Of a stretch of 64,000 nucleotides of DNA, positions 44,727 through 53,391 are shown one piece after another. Each line of letters opens with the position of its first letter. Position 1 is the stretch's first letter. The position numbers and the translations under genes were made by a program. The notes beneath the pieces are model-generated. The model had not been told where the DNA came from. It saw only the letters and a program-made list of their open reading frames with translations, and ran no database searches. The DNA comes from Brevundimonas basaltis (lineage in GTDB: Bacteria > Pseudomonadota > Alphaproteobacteria > Caulobacterales > Caulobacteraceae), in NCBI RefSeq assembly GCF_014202075.1, contig NZ_JACHFZ010000005.1:96479-160478 (forward strand), in the 5' to 3' direction.

Positions 44727-44789
44727 CAAGACCGCTGGACACCTGAAAACGGCTCGCCTATAGACGCCGCTCTCGCGAATGGACGCCTC

Positions 44790-44865
44790 GCCTGGGTAGC
44801 TCAGTTGGTAGAGCAGCGGATTGAAAATCCGCGTGTCGGTGGTTCGAATCCGCCCCCAGGCACCA
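44790..44865 (+). tRNA. tRNA-Phe (GAA)
   Basis: This is a 76-nt tRNA with encoded CCA. The acceptor stem GCCTGGG pairs with CCCAGGC and the discriminator is A. The anticodon stem GCGGA/TCCGC encloses loop TTGAAAA, giving GAA. Confidence 0.98.
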
Positions 44866-45251
44866 CCATCCCCGCGCGCCGGCGGAATTCGGCGACACCA
44901 ATCACGAAATTGTCGCTTTCGGCCCCAATCCTCGGCTTCAAGCGCGCTTGCTCTCCCGCAGGGGGAAAAGCGCGGTTGCGCACTTGACGCTCTGATAACC
45001 GTTCGCCAAAGGAGCTTGACCGCTTTCCTAGGCAAGCGGTCGGCGGAGGCGGGATTTCTCGAGATCCCGACGCCGTCGGCACCGCCCCGGAAGCCGAGAG
45101 GCAACCGGAAGCGTCAGGAGGCGTTTCGCAGACCGGGGTTCCAATGGACCCCAGCGCTGCGAACGAGATTTTCATGGAGGGGCGGTCGTCGTCTGCGGCC
45201 GTTTTCTCAGGGTTTCACGAGTCAGACCAAAAAAGCAGGAACTGGCGAACT
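44866..45251. other. 386-base intergenic region before exbB
   Basis: I find no supportable gene in this stretch. It contains a hairpin at 45019-45040 (ACCGCTT / AAGCGGT, eight-base loop) without a T run, and a TTGACGC at 44984-44990 that would suit a housekeeping -35 box but lacks a matching -10. Promoter and iron-responsive control of exbB-exbD-tonB probably lie here; I could not recognise a Fur or RirA site. Confidence 0.5.
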
Positions 45252-46142
45252 ATGCTCGATATCAAGAAGACCAACATCCTCCTGGCCATGGCCGGCGCCG
45301 CCGTCCTGATGGCCGGTACGCCGGTCCTCGCGCAGGATGCCACCGCTCCGGCCGCGGCCGAAGCCACCGCCGCCGCGCCGGCTGACGCCGCCGCCACCAC
45401 GGCTCCGGCCGCCGAAGCCGCCCCGGCCGCCGAGGAGCCCGCCGCCGAAAGCCACGGCAAGCTGACCCCCGCCAAGATGTTCATGGAAGCGGACATCGTC
45501 GTGCAGGTCGTGATGATCGGCCTGCTGCTCGCCTCGGTGTTCAGCTGGGTGATCCTGCTGATCAAACTGTTCGAGTTCGGCGCCCTGAACCGCAAGACCG
45601 ACCAGTTCCTCGAGTCCTTCCGTCAGACCCGCACGATCGCCGACATGCGTCGCGTGGCCACCTCGGAAGAGTTCGAAGGCAACCCGCTGGCCGATATGGC
45701 TGCCGCGGCCACCGACGAAGTCGAACTGTCGCGTCAGGCGGGCCTTTCGGTCACCGGCGATCACCGCGACGGCGCTCTCGGCCGCGCCCAGGCCGCCGTC
45801 AACGCCGTTCAGGCCGGTCTCGGCAAGCGTCTGTCGGGCGGACAGCAGTTCCTGGCCTCGACCGGTTCGACCGCGCCGTTCATCGGTCTGTTCGGCACCG
45901 TTTACGGGATCATGAACTCGTTCATCGGCATCGCGAACACCAACACGACCAACCTGGCCGTCGTCGCCCCCGGCATCGCCGAGGCGCTGCTGGCCACCGG
46001 TATCGGCCTGTTCGCGGCTATCCCGGCGGTTATCTTCTACAACTACTTCAACACCCGCATCGCCTCCTACGGCACCCGTTCGGACGGCTTCAACGCCGAG
46101 CTGATGAACGCCGTGTCGCGTAACCTCGACAAGGGGGCGTAA
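45252..46142 (+). CDS. exbB: TonB-system energiser ExbB (MotA/TolQ/ExbB family)
   Basis: This 296-residue inner-membrane proton channel subunit has a signal-like N-terminus. An Ala/Pro/Glu-rich periplasmic stretch (residues about 28-68) precedes three membrane helices: VVMIGLLLASVFSWVILLIKL, then STAPFIGLFGTVYGIMNSFIGI, then GIAEALLATGIGLFAAIPAVIFYNYF. The last two carry the family's conserved proton-channel residues. I chose ATG 45252 (MLDIKKTN). It is followed five bases later by exbD. Confidence 0.92.
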   Translation: MLDIKKTNILLAMAGAAVLMAGTPVLAQDATAPAAAEATAAAPADAAATTAPAAEAAPAAEEPAAESHGKLTPAKMFMEADIVVQVVMIGLLLASVFSWVILLIKLFEFGALNRKTDQFLESFRQTRTIADMRRVATSEEFEGNPLADMAAAATDEVELSRQAGLSVTGDHRDGALGRAQAAVNAVQAGLGKRLSGGQQFLASTGSTAPFIGLFGTVYGIMNSFIGIANTNTTNLAVVAPGIAEALLATGIGLFAAIPAVIFYNYFNTRIASYGTRSDGFNAELMNAVSRNLDKGA

Positions 46143-46147
46143 GTCGG

Positions 46148-46585
46148 ATGGCCGCCAAACTCTCAGGCGGCGGCGGCGGCAAGTACGCCATCGAGCAGAA
46201 CAGCGAGATTAACGTCACGCCGTTCGTGGACATCATGCTTGTCCTGCTCATCATCTTCATGGTGGCGGCTCCGCTCGCCACCGTGTCGGTGGAGGTGAAA
46301 CTTCCGGTCGCGGTCGCGCCGATGCAGCAGAATCCGCCGAAGCCGTTCTACGTCTCGATCCAAGCCAACTCTCGGGTTTACCTGGGGGATGACGAGGTGG
46401 ACATCGACTCCGTGGGGTCCGAACTGCTTGGTCAAATCGGCAATAAGGTGCCGTCGGATGAGCGGATCTTCATCCGGGCGGATCAGACCACCCGGTACGG
46501 CGATTTCATGCAGGTCATGAATTCGCTTCAGGACAGTGGTTTCTACAGCGTCGCCCTGGTCGGCGAAGACCAGTCGGCAGAGTAG
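46148..46585 (+). CDS. exbD: TonB-system energiser ExbD
   Basis: This 145-residue protein has one membrane helix preceded by SEINVTPFVDIMLVLLIIFMV. It contains the essential aspartate of the ExbD/TolR proton path. The periplasmic domain follows. It works with ExbB and TonB in the inner membrane. Confidence 0.94.
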   Translation: MAAKLSGGGGGKYAIEQNSEINVTPFVDIMLVLLIIFMVAAPLATVSVEVKLPVAVAPMQQNPPKPFYVSIQANSRVYLGDDEVDIDSVGSELLGQIGNKVPSDERIFIRADQTTRYGDFMQVMNSLQDSGFYSVALVGEDQSAE

Positions 46586-46598
46586 GAGCGATGAAAAT

Positions 46599-47318
46599 AT
46601 GACCGAAGTCGAATATCATCGCAGTCTGTACGACCCGCCGAAGGCGAAGGGCATTTTCGGGGTCCCCCCGCATGTGTTTATCGCCAGCGTCGTGGTGGTG
46701 TTCCTGCTGTTCGCCCTGCTGGCGTTCTATTTCATCAACGCCCAGTTCAAGCTGCGCGAGGTGAACTACTCGGACGACTCCGTCGACGTCGAACTGATCG
46801 AACCGATCCCGCCGCCGCCGCCGCCCCCGCCGCCGCCGCCGCCGCCGCCCGAAACGGCGCCGCCGCCCAAGCTGCAGGTGCGCGTCCCGGCTCCGGTCCC
46901 GGTTCAGATTCCGGTTCCGCCGCTGCCGGTGCCGCCGACGCCGAAGGAAGAGCGGGTCGCCTCGACGATTCCGCCGGGCCGTATCGATGGACCGGTGACG
47001 ATCCCGCTGCCGCCCCCGCCGCCGAAGCCGTCGGTGATCACCAATCCGAGCTGGTCGCGTCAGGTCAGGCCGGATTATCCGGAGCGGGCCCTGTCTCGGG
47101 GTATCGATTCCGGCTCGGTGCGCCTGAGCTGCCTGGTTCGGCCCGATGGTAGTCTCGATGACTGCCGTATCGTGTCGGAGGATCCCAGCGGCGCAGGCTT
47201 CGGCCAGGCGGCTTTGGCCGCCGCGCGCCGGTCGCGGATTTCGCCCCGGACCGTTGACGGGGCCGCTGTCGGCGCCCGCGTCGAATGGACGACCAGCTAC
47301 CGGGCCGCGCCCGAATAG
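46599..47318 (+). CDS. tonB: energy transducer TonB
   Basis: This 239-residue protein has one N-terminal membrane helix (VFIASVVVVFLLFALLAFYF) and then a Pro-rich periplasmic spanner that includes 14 consecutive prolines (residues about 71-84). The C-terminal TonB domain contains RPDYPERALSRGIDSGSVRL, CLVRPDGSLDDCRIVSEDP and FGQAALAAARRSRISP. It transmits ExbBD energy to outer-membrane receptors. A four-codon mini-frame (ATGAAAATATGA, 46591-46602) precedes and overlaps the ATG. The ribosome-binding site AGGAG is closer to the mini-frame. Confidence 0.92.
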   Translation: MTEVEYHRSLYDPPKAKGIFGVPPHVFIASVVVVFLLFALLAFYFINAQFKLREVNYSDDSVDVELIEPIPPPPPPPPPPPPPPETAPPPKLQVRVPAPVPVQIPVPPLPVPPTPKEERVASTIPPGRIDGPVTIPLPPPPPKPSVITNPSWSRQVRPDYPERALSRGIDSGSVRLSCLVRPDGSLDDCRIVSEDPSGAGFGQAALAAARRSRISPRTVDGAAVGARVEWTTSYRAAPE

Positions 47319-47338
47319 ATCGGGACCTGCGATCCCGG

Positions 47339-47369
47339 AACGCCCCGGCCCCCACGGCCGGGGCGTTTT
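47339..47369 (+). terminator. rho-independent terminator after tonB
   Basis: A 12-bp perfect stem (AACGCCCCGGCC / GGCCGGGGCGTT) with loop CCCAC is followed by more T residues. It starts 20 bases after the tonB stop and ends the exbB-exbD-tonB unit. Confidence 0.9.
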
Positions 47370-47437
47370 CGTATGGGGGGTGGAGCGTTTCGGGCGGTCC
47401 AGGCGTTGTCCCGCGGAGTTGAACCGGAGCCTGCCTC

Positions 47438-48196
47438 ATGACCCGCATCTTCCCCCGCCCGCTTACCGCCGCCTTCGCCGCGACCGCCGCCCTGTCGCTG
47501 GCCGCCTGCGCCTATAACGAGACGCTGGGCCGCAACCAGTTTCTGATCGTGGACGACGCCGCTCTGACGCAGCAGTCCGACGCGGCCTGGGCCGAGGCCC
47601 TGCGCACCCAGCCGACCTCCAGAGACGCGGCCGCCAATGAGCGCGTGCGTCGTGTCGGGGGACGGATCGTTCAGGCCGCAGGCCTGACCAACCGCAGCTG
47701 GGACTATGCGGTCTTCGTCAGCAACAGTCCCAACGCCTTCGTCCTGCCGTCGGGCAAGATCGGCGTCACCACGGGCCTGCTGGGCCTCGTCCGCAACGAC
47801 GACCAGTTGGCCGCCGTGCTGGGTCACGAGGTCGGCCACGTCGTCGCCCGCCACGCCGCCGAGCGCTACTCGACAACGGCGCTGAGCAGCGTGGCCATCA
47901 GCGGCGTCCAGAGCGTCGCCGGCGACTACGCCAAGGCCGCGGGAGCCATTGGCGGTCTGGGCGCTCAATTGGGCGTCCTGCTGCCATTCTCGCGCAATCA
48001 TGAGCTGGAGGCGGATCGGCTTGGCGTCGACTACATGCAGCGCGCCGGCTACCGACCGTCCGAGTCGATCGCCCTGTGGCGGATCATGGCCGGGCAGCGT
48101 CAGGGCTCGACGCCGGAGTTCGCCTCGACCCACCCGTCCGACGCCAGCCGGATCGCGGCGCTGGAACAGTATATCGCGAGTCAGGGCTGGTCGTAG
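47438..48196 (+). CDS. M48-family metalloprotease lipoprotein
   Basis: This 252-residue protein has a signal peptide and lipobox (LSLAAC). The zinc motif HEVGH lies at 129-133, inside AAVLGHEVGHVVARHAAER. The third ligand is in NHELEADRLGVDYMQRAGY. The domain matches the periplasmic, membrane-anchored M48 proteases related to BepA/LoiP, which cut misfolded outer-membrane proteins. The substrate here is unknown. Confidence 0.9.
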   Translation: MTRIFPRPLTAAFAATAALSLAACAYNETLGRNQFLIVDDAALTQQSDAAWAEALRTQPTSRDAAANERVRRVGGRIVQAAGLTNRSWDYAVFVSNSPNAFVLPSGKIGVTTGLLGLVRNDDQLAAVLGHEVGHVVARHAAERYSTTALSSVAISGVQSVAGDYAKAAGAIGGLGAQLGVLLPFSRNHELEADRLGVDYMQRAGYRPSESIALWRIMAGQRQGSTPEFASTHPSDASRIAALEQYIASQGWS

Positions 48197-48200
48197 AGGA

Positions 48201-48306
48201 CAGGGGCCAAGGGTCGAGGGACCGAGGGGCGGTTAAGGTAGAGACTGGTTCGGTCTGGTCCCCGCAGCCTGATTTCCTCGCCCCTCGACCCTCGGCCCTC
48301 GACCTT
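48201..48306. repeat. intergenic palindromic repeat (GGGTCGAGGG family)
   Basis: The left side contains CCAAGGGTCGAGGGACCGAG and the right side contains CCTCGCCCCTCGACCCTCGG. The arms are inverted copies around about 45 bases of spacer. It fills most of the gap between the M48 gene and tRNA-His. Its arms resemble the second in-frame insert of the terminase gene. Confidence 0.65.
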
Positions 48307-48367
48307 CTTCCAAATCGACCTTGATCGACGCCAGCGACCCCGCTAGACACGCCGCTCGCGACAGCGC

Positions 48368-48444
48368 GCCGCCTTAGCTCAGTTGGTTAGAGCGCCGGTT
48401 TGTGGAACCGGAGGTCCTCAGTTCAAGCCTGAGAGGCGGTACCA
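48368..48444 (+). tRNA. tRNA-His (GTG)
   Basis: This is a 77-nt tRNA with encoded CCA. The anticodon stem CCGGT/ACCGG has loop TTGTGGA, giving GTG. The base before position 1 is C, so G-1 is not encoded, the discriminator is A73, and the first pair is G-T. This matches the known alphaproteobacterial tRNA-His, which lacks the usual G-1:C73 identity pair. Confidence 0.97.
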
Positions 48445-48472
48445 TCCTCCCCGATCTGGAGCGCGTTACGGC

Positions 48473-49261
48473 ATGACCGACACGCCGCCGGCCTGGGACT
48501 CCCTTCAGTACAGCCGTTTCGAACGCGAGCGCGACCGCGCCGCCCACGATCTGCTGGCGCGACTGCCCGATGAGCTGACTCCCGGCGAGATCTGGGACCT
48601 GGGTTGCGGCGCGGGGCAGCACGCCGTCTGGCTGACGAGGCGTTTCCCGAAGGCTCGCGTCCATGGTCTGGACACCAGTGAGGCGATGCTGGAGGCCGCG
48701 CGGGCCTGGGACGTCGATGTAGACTGGCGGTTGGGCGATATCGCCGGTTGGGCGCCGGACCGGCCGGTCGACCTGATTCTGGCGAACGCCTCACTGCACT
48801 GGTTGCCCGATCACGAGGCCCTGCTGGGGCGGCTGACGGAAGCGCTGGCTCCGGGCGGGGTCATCGCCGTGCAGATGCCGATGGCGTATGAGACCCGGCA
48901 TCATTCGCTGATGCGCGAGGTCGCAGCCGACGGGCCGTGGGCCAGGGCCCTGGCCGGAGTCGGGACGGTCGCGCCGCTGCTGCAGCCGGAAGACTATTAT
49001 TCCGTGCTGGCCGAAGGATGCGGCGACGTCGATGTCTGGTCGACGACCTATCTGCAGGCGCTGACCGGGGCCGACGCCGTGCTGGAGTGGATGAAGGGGA
49101 CCGCGCTGCGGCCCTTCCTCGCGGCGCTGCCTGACGGCGTCATGCGGCGGGCTTATCTGGCCGCGCTCGGCGAGCGGCTTTCTTCCGCCTTCCCACCACG
49201 GCGGGACGGAGTGACGCTGATGCCGTTTCCGCGGCTGTTTCTGGTGGCGCGAAAGCGCTGA
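48473..49261 (+). CDS. tam: trans-aconitate 2-methyltransferase-like protein
   Basis: This 262-residue SAM-dependent methyltransferase starts MTDTPPAWDSLQYSRFERER. The SAM-binding motif WDLGCGAGQHAVWL lies near residue 42 and LDTSEAML near 65. ILANASLHWLPDHEALLGRL and LAPGGVIAVQMPM are typical of Tam, which methylates trans-aconitate. Its last 122 bases overlap the 3' end of the convergent patatin gene. The C-terminus PFPRLFLVARKR fits the family, so the overlap appears real. Confidence 0.83.
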   Translation: MTDTPPAWDSLQYSRFERERDRAAHDLLARLPDELTPGEIWDLGCGAGQHAVWLTRRFPKARVHGLDTSEAMLEAARAWDVDVDWRLGDIAGWAPDRPVDLILANASLHWLPDHEALLGRLTEALAPGGVIAVQMPMAYETRHHSLMREVAADGPWARALAGVGTVAPLLQPEDYYSVLAEGCGDVDVWSTTYLQALTGADAVLEWMKGTALRPFLAALPDGVMRRAYLAALGERLSSAFPPRRDGVTLMPFPRLFLVARKR

Positions 49262-50990
49262 GGGGCATGCGACGGCGAAGATAGGTGACCGGGCAGACGA
49301 GATCGGCCAGCGTCTCCCGCGTGGCGCTGTAGCCCGCATCGACCCCCGCCTCGAACCCCTTCCAGTCGCGAATATCGAGACCGTCCGGCGTGGGCTGGAT
49401 CAGCAGGTCGGTGGCGGCGCGGGAACTTTCGAGATCGGCGTCCGTGGTCAGGGTGGCCGAGCGCATCAGGATCGAGACGATCGGCGGTCCCCGTCGCCAG
49501 GCGCCGGTGGCGATCAGCCGCCAGATCGACGGCGGGTGCTCTATCAGGTCCGGATCGACGCCCCGCGTTTCGGACATGTCGATGGCGATGACCGGACCGG
49601 AGTTCATCTGGCGCATCACCTCGGCCGGGAGGTTTTTCAGCACCGCGCCGTCGACCAGCACCTGGCCATCGATGACCACGGGCGGCAGGATGCCGGGGAT
49701 GGCGATGGAGGCCCGCATGGCGCGCCGCATCAGGCCGCGGCGGTGCACCTCCAGCTTGCCGCTGGTCAGGTTGGTGGAGGCCGCGAAGAACGGGCGGTGC
49801 AGGTCGGCCAGGTCGATATCGCCGTAAGCCTCGAGCAGCAGGCGGTCGACCTTGTGCGCGCGGGTCATGGCCAGCATCGGGAAGGCGAGATCGGACAGCG
49901 GGTCGCTCTCCACGAACGCCTTGCGGATGCCGGCTTCGAGCTCTTCCTGCGACCAGTTCAGGGCGGGGCCGGCGGCGATCACCGCGCCCATGGACGCCCC
50001 GCCGACGAAGTCGATCGGCACCCTCGCCTCGCGCAGGGCCCGCAGGGCGCCGATGTGCGAATAGGCCCGGGCGCCGCCGCCGGAGAGGACCACGCCCACG
50101 GCGGAGCCGGTGATGACCCGGCCGATCCGCTCGGCGTCGGCCTGGTCGCCCTCGACGGCCTGGAACCAGCGGCCGGGGCCGACCGCGTCGATCCACACGT
50201 TGGTGTTTGCCGGGTTGGTCATGCGGGGATCGCGCAGCAGGATCAGGTCGGTGCGGCGCTGGGCGTCGAGCACGCCGGCGTGGGGCAGGGGTCGGTTGGG
50301 CGGGGTCATCAGGCCTGACCCGACGACGAAGACCCGGTCGACCTGGCGCGCGCACAGCGCGGCCCAGGCGGGCTCGTCCATCTCGGCGACGTAGAGGACA
50401 TAGTCGTGGGAGTCCTCGACCCGGCTGAACCAGTCGCTGGCGGAGGACAGGGCCGTCTGGTCGATGACCTGGCAGGTGAAGCCGTCGGCCTCGATGGCCG
50501 CCGCGATGCGCTCGACGAAGGCGCGGATCGGGCGCGGCCGGGCCGAGATGAAGCCGAACACGCTGGGCTCGCCGCCGCCGGAGCGCCGGTCGCGGGCGCG
50601 CTGGATCATCAGCCGGGACAGTTCGACCATGAGGTCGGGCTCGGTGCGGGCGGCCTCGAAGAAGGCGTCCCGCGGCAGGGCGATGACCTCGGAGTCGCGC
50701 AGGGCGACGACGTCGGCGGTATGAACCGTGCCCGCCAGCATGGCCATTTCGCCGGCGGGCTCGCCGGGCCGGATGACGCCGACGAACTGGGGCGGGCGAT
50801 CCCCGACGGGTTCCCGCCGGAACACGCCGAGGCGGCCCGAGCGAAGCAGGTAGAGGGTGTCAGCCGTATCGCCCTCGAGGAACAGGCTTTCGCCGCCGGT
50901 CAGGGCGAACCAGCTGGCGCTGGTGTTCGTGCCGCCCGTGAAGATGCGGTGCAGGGCGTCTTCGAGGCGGTCGGAGCGGGTCGGGGCCAT
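49140..50990 (-). CDS. patatin-like phospholipase with cyclic-nucleotide-binding domain
   Basis: This 616-residue protein has an N-terminal cNMP-binding-like domain (residues about 20-125; FLEGDTADTLYLLRSGRLGV and PGEPAGEMAMLAG). A middle region of unclear fold follows. The patatin lipase domain has the oxyanion-loop VVLSGGGARAYSHIGAL near 306, nucleophile GGASMGAV near 331 and the aspartate of LVDGAVLKNLP near 445. This is the layout of bacterial neuropathy-target-esterase relatives. A basic C-terminal tail (GRRKKAARRARPDK) overlaps the tam gene on the other strand. Confidence 0.88.
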   Translation of the reverse strand: MAPTRSDRLEDALHRIFTGGTNTSASWFALTGGESLFLEGDTADTLYLLRSGRLGVFRREPVGDRPPQFVGVIRPGEPAGEMAMLAGTVHTADVVALRDSEVIALPRDAFFEAARTEPDLMVELSRLMIQRARDRRSGGGEPSVFGFISARPRPIRAFVERIAAAIEADGFTCQVIDQTALSSASDWFSRVEDSHDYVLYVAEMDEPAWAALCARQVDRVFVVGSGLMTPPNRPLPHAGVLDAQRRTDLILLRDPRMTNPANTNVWIDAVGPGRWFQAVEGDQADAERIGRVITGSAVGVVLSGGGARAYSHIGALRALREARVPIDFVGGASMGAVIAAGPALNWSQEELEAGIRKAFVESDPLSDLAFPMLAMTRAHKVDRLLLEAYGDIDLADLHRPFFAASTNLTSGKLEVHRRGLMRRAMRASIAIPGILPPVVIDGQVLVDGAVLKNLPAEVMRQMNSGPVIAIDMSETRGVDPDLIEHPPSIWRLIATGAWRRGPPIVSILMRSATLTTDADLESSRAATDLLIQPTPDGLDIRDWKGFEAGVDAGYSATRETLADLVCPVTYLRRRMPLSAFAPPETAAETASASLRPAVVGRRKKAARRARPDKPAA

Positions 50991-50999
50991 GGCGCGGGG

Positions 51000-51088
51000 C
51001 CTGGGGGCTAAGGGCTAGTCAGAAGAATCGGAACAGGCCATCGTCGCACATCCCAGCGCAATCCCTAGCCCCTGGACCCAAGCCCCTA
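51000..51088. repeat. intergenic palindromic repeat (GGGCTAAGGGCTAG family)
   Basis: The left arm GGGGGCTAAGGGCTAG (51003-51018) and the right arm CCCTAGCCCCTGGACCC (from 51063) form an imperfect inverted repeat around about 45 bases. It lies between the patatin and DUF1489 genes. Confidence 0.6.
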
Positions 51089-51487
51089 CCAGGCCCCCAT
51101 CTCACGCAGTTGCTTCGCCAGGTCCTCGGGCAGGTCGCCGGCGTCGAGGGTCGTCAGGTCGGGCGGGGCGTCCTTCGGTTCAAGATAGCGCCAGCCCTGG
51201 AAGGGCCGCCGGGCCTGGGGGGCGGTGCGGACGACCTCGGGCGACAGCTTGATGTGGCACATCGAGGCCTTGCCCTCGCCCCGCGTCGAGATGTCGAGGA
51301 TGGGCATGCGGCAGACCACCGAGCCCTTCATCACCCAGAACAACGAACCGCCGTCCTCGAGTTCGGCGGCGCGTTTGGGAGTCATCCGGGTGTGGACGGT
51401 CAGCCATTCGCCCTTGGCCGCGCGGCGCTCCAGCGTCTCGACCCTGGCGACGCCGACGCACAGCTTGATCATGTGCAGGGTGGTCAT
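51086..51487 (-). CDS. DUF1489 family protein
   Basis: This 133-residue protein starts MTTLHMIKLCVGVARVETLE. The segments VHTRMTPKRAAELEDGGSLFWVMKG and HIKLSPEVVRTAP, with the FQGWRYLEPKDAPPDL block, match DUF1489, an alphaproteobacterial family of unknown function. It overlaps mccA by four bases (ATGA) and so belongs to that transcript. Confidence 0.87.
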   Translation of the reverse strand: MTTLHMIKLCVGVARVETLERRAAKGEWLTVHTRMTPKRAAELEDGGSLFWVMKGSVVCRMPILDISTRGEGKASMCHIKLSPEVVRTAPQARRPFQGWRYLEPKDAPPDLTTLDAGDLPEDLAKQLREMGAW

Positions 51488-53391
51488 GACGCCGGAGCGG
51501 CGGCCTCGACCGTAGCCAGCACCGTCCCGTCCGCGACCTGATCGCCGACCGAGACGGCAATCTCGCCGACCACGCCGTCGAACGGGGCGACGAGGGCGTG
51601 TTCCATCTTCATGGCCTCAAGCACCACGACGGGCTGGCCCTTGGTCACCGTGTCGCCGGACTTGGCGGGCGCGGCGACGATCTTGCCGGGCATGGGGGCG
51701 CGCAGGGCGCCGTCGGAGGCGGGGCCGGACCCGGCTCCCGCCCGGGCGAAGGCGCGGATCTCGAAGGCCGAGCCGTTCTCGAAGGCGACGCCGGCGCGCG
51801 GGGATAGCGGCAGATAGCTGATGACGCCGTGGGCCTCGTCGCGCATGGCCACCGTCTGGGGCCGGCCGTCGACCACCAGATGTTGGTCGGTTCGCGCCGC
51901 GGCATTCGCGCGGAAGCCCCTCGGGCCGTAGCCACCGTCCCACGGACTGGTCGGGTCTCCGCTTTCATCAGGCGCGGCGTCGGTGCGCAGGTAGTAGGCG
52001 GCGTCCTCCAGCGCCATGGCTGAGAGGGGCTCGGCGGTCAGGGCGGGTTCCTCGGCGGCGATGAAGCCAGTGTCGATGTCCCCGCTGTTGAAGCGCGGAT
52101 GCTCGAGGCATTTCATCACGAAGGCGGCGTTGGTCTTCACCGGCCAGACCTCGACCTCGCCAGCGGCCTCGGCCAGCGCCTCGGCGGCCTCTTCCCGTGT
52201 CTCGCGATGCACGATCAGCTTGGCGATCATCGGGTCGTAGAACTGGCTGACCTCGCCGCCTTCCATGACGCCGGTGTCGACGCGGATGTCGTCGGGAAGG
52301 CGGAAGTGATCGAGCTTGCCGATCGAGGGCAGGAAGCCGTTGGCGGGGTCCTCGGCGTAGAGGCGGGCTTCCATGGCCCAGCCGTTCAAAGGGATGTCGG
52401 CCTGTTTCAGCGGGATGGGCTCGCCGGCGGCGACGCGCAGCTGCCATTCGACCAGGTCGACGCCGGTGATCGCCTCGGTGACCGGGTGTTCGACCTGCAG
52501 ACGGGTGTTCATCTCCATGAACCAGATGCGGTCGGCCTTGAGGCCGTCGGAGGCGTCGGCGATGAATTCGATGGTGCCGGCGCCCTCGTAGTTCACGGCT
52601 TTCGCGGCGCGGACGGCGGCGGCGGTGACGGCCTCGCGGGTGGCGGCGTCCATGCCGGGGGCCGGGGCCTCCTCGATGACCTTCTGGTGGCGGCGCTGCA
52701 GCGAGCAGTCGCGTTCGTGCAGGTGGACGACCGTGCCGTGCGTGTCGCCGAAGACCTGCACCTCGATGTGGCGCGGACGGGTGATGTATTTCTCGATCAG
52801 GACGCGGGGGTCGCCGAAGGAGGCCTCGCCCTCGCGCTGGGCCCCGGCCAGCCCTGCGGCGAAGTCCTGGGCGCGCTCGACCTTTTTCATGCCCTTGCCG
52901 CCGCCGCCGGCGACGGCCTTGATGAGCACCGGATAGCCGATGGCGTCCGCCTCTTTCTGCAGCCGTTCGAGGGACTGGTCCTCGCCGAGGTAGCCGGGGG
53001 TGACCGGCACGCCGGCCTCCATCATCAGGGATTTGGCGGCGTCCTTGAGGCCCATGGCGCGGATGGCGGCGGGCGGCGGGCCGATCCAGACCAGGCCGGC
53101 GGCCATGACCGCCTCGGCGAAGTCGGCGTTCTCACTGAGGAAGCCGTAGCCGGGGTGGATGGCCTCGGCGCCCGTCTGTTTGGCGGCGGCCAGGACCCTG
53201 GCGGTGTCGAGGTAGGATTCGCGGGCGGCGGCGGGGCCGATCAGCACGGCCTCGTCGGCCTCGCGCACGTGCAGGGCTTTCGCGTCGGCTTCGGAATAGA
53301 CGGCGATGGTGCGCAAGCCCATGCGGCGGGCGGTGCGGAACACGCGGCAGGCGATCTCGCCGCGATTGGCGACCAGGACGGATTTGAACAT
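51484..53391 (-). CDS. mccA: methylcrotonyl-CoA carboxylase biotin-carrying subunit
   Basis: This 635-residue protein starts MFKSVLVANRGEIACRVFRT. The biotin carboxylase domain is complete (AVAGGGGKGMKKV, RDCSLQRRHQKVIEEAPAPG and MEMNTRLQVEHPVTEAITG). The C-terminal biotinyl domain has the acceptor lysine in VVLEAMKMEHALVAPFDG. Together with MccB it carboxylates 3-methylcrotonyl-CoA in leucine degradation. Assignment as mccA rather than pccA rests on the EAMKMEH form and on the flanking mccB and hydratase genes. Confidence 0.9.
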   Translation of the reverse strand: MFKSVLVANRGEIACRVFRTARRMGLRTIAVYSEADAKALHVREADEAVLIGPAAARESYLDTARVLAAAKQTGAEAIHPGYGFLSENADFAEAVMAAGLVWIGPPPAAIRAMGLKDAAKSLMMEAGVPVTPGYLGEDQSLERLQKEADAIGYPVLIKAVAGGGGKGMKKVERAQDFAAGLAGAQREGEASFGDPRVLIEKYITRPRHIEVQVFGDTHGTVVHLHERDCSLQRRHQKVIEEAPAPGMDAATREAVTAAAVRAAKAVNYEGAGTIEFIADASDGLKADRIWFMEMNTRLQVEHPVTEAITGVDLVEWQLRVAAGEPIPLKQADIPLNGWAMEARLYAEDPANGFLPSIGKLDHFRLPDDIRVDTGVMEGGEVSQFYDPMIAKLIVHRETREEAAEALAEAAGEVEVWPVKTNAAFVMKCLEHPRFNSGDIDTGFIAAEEPALTAEPLSAMALEDAAYYLRTDAAPDESGDPTSPWDGGYGPRGFRANAAARTDQHLVVDGRPQTVAMRDEAHGVISYLPLSPRAGVAFENGSAFEIRAFARAGAGSGPASDGALRAPMPGKIVAAPAKSGDTVTKGQPVVVLEAMKMEHALVAPFDGVVGEIAVSVGDQVADGTVLATVEAAAPAS

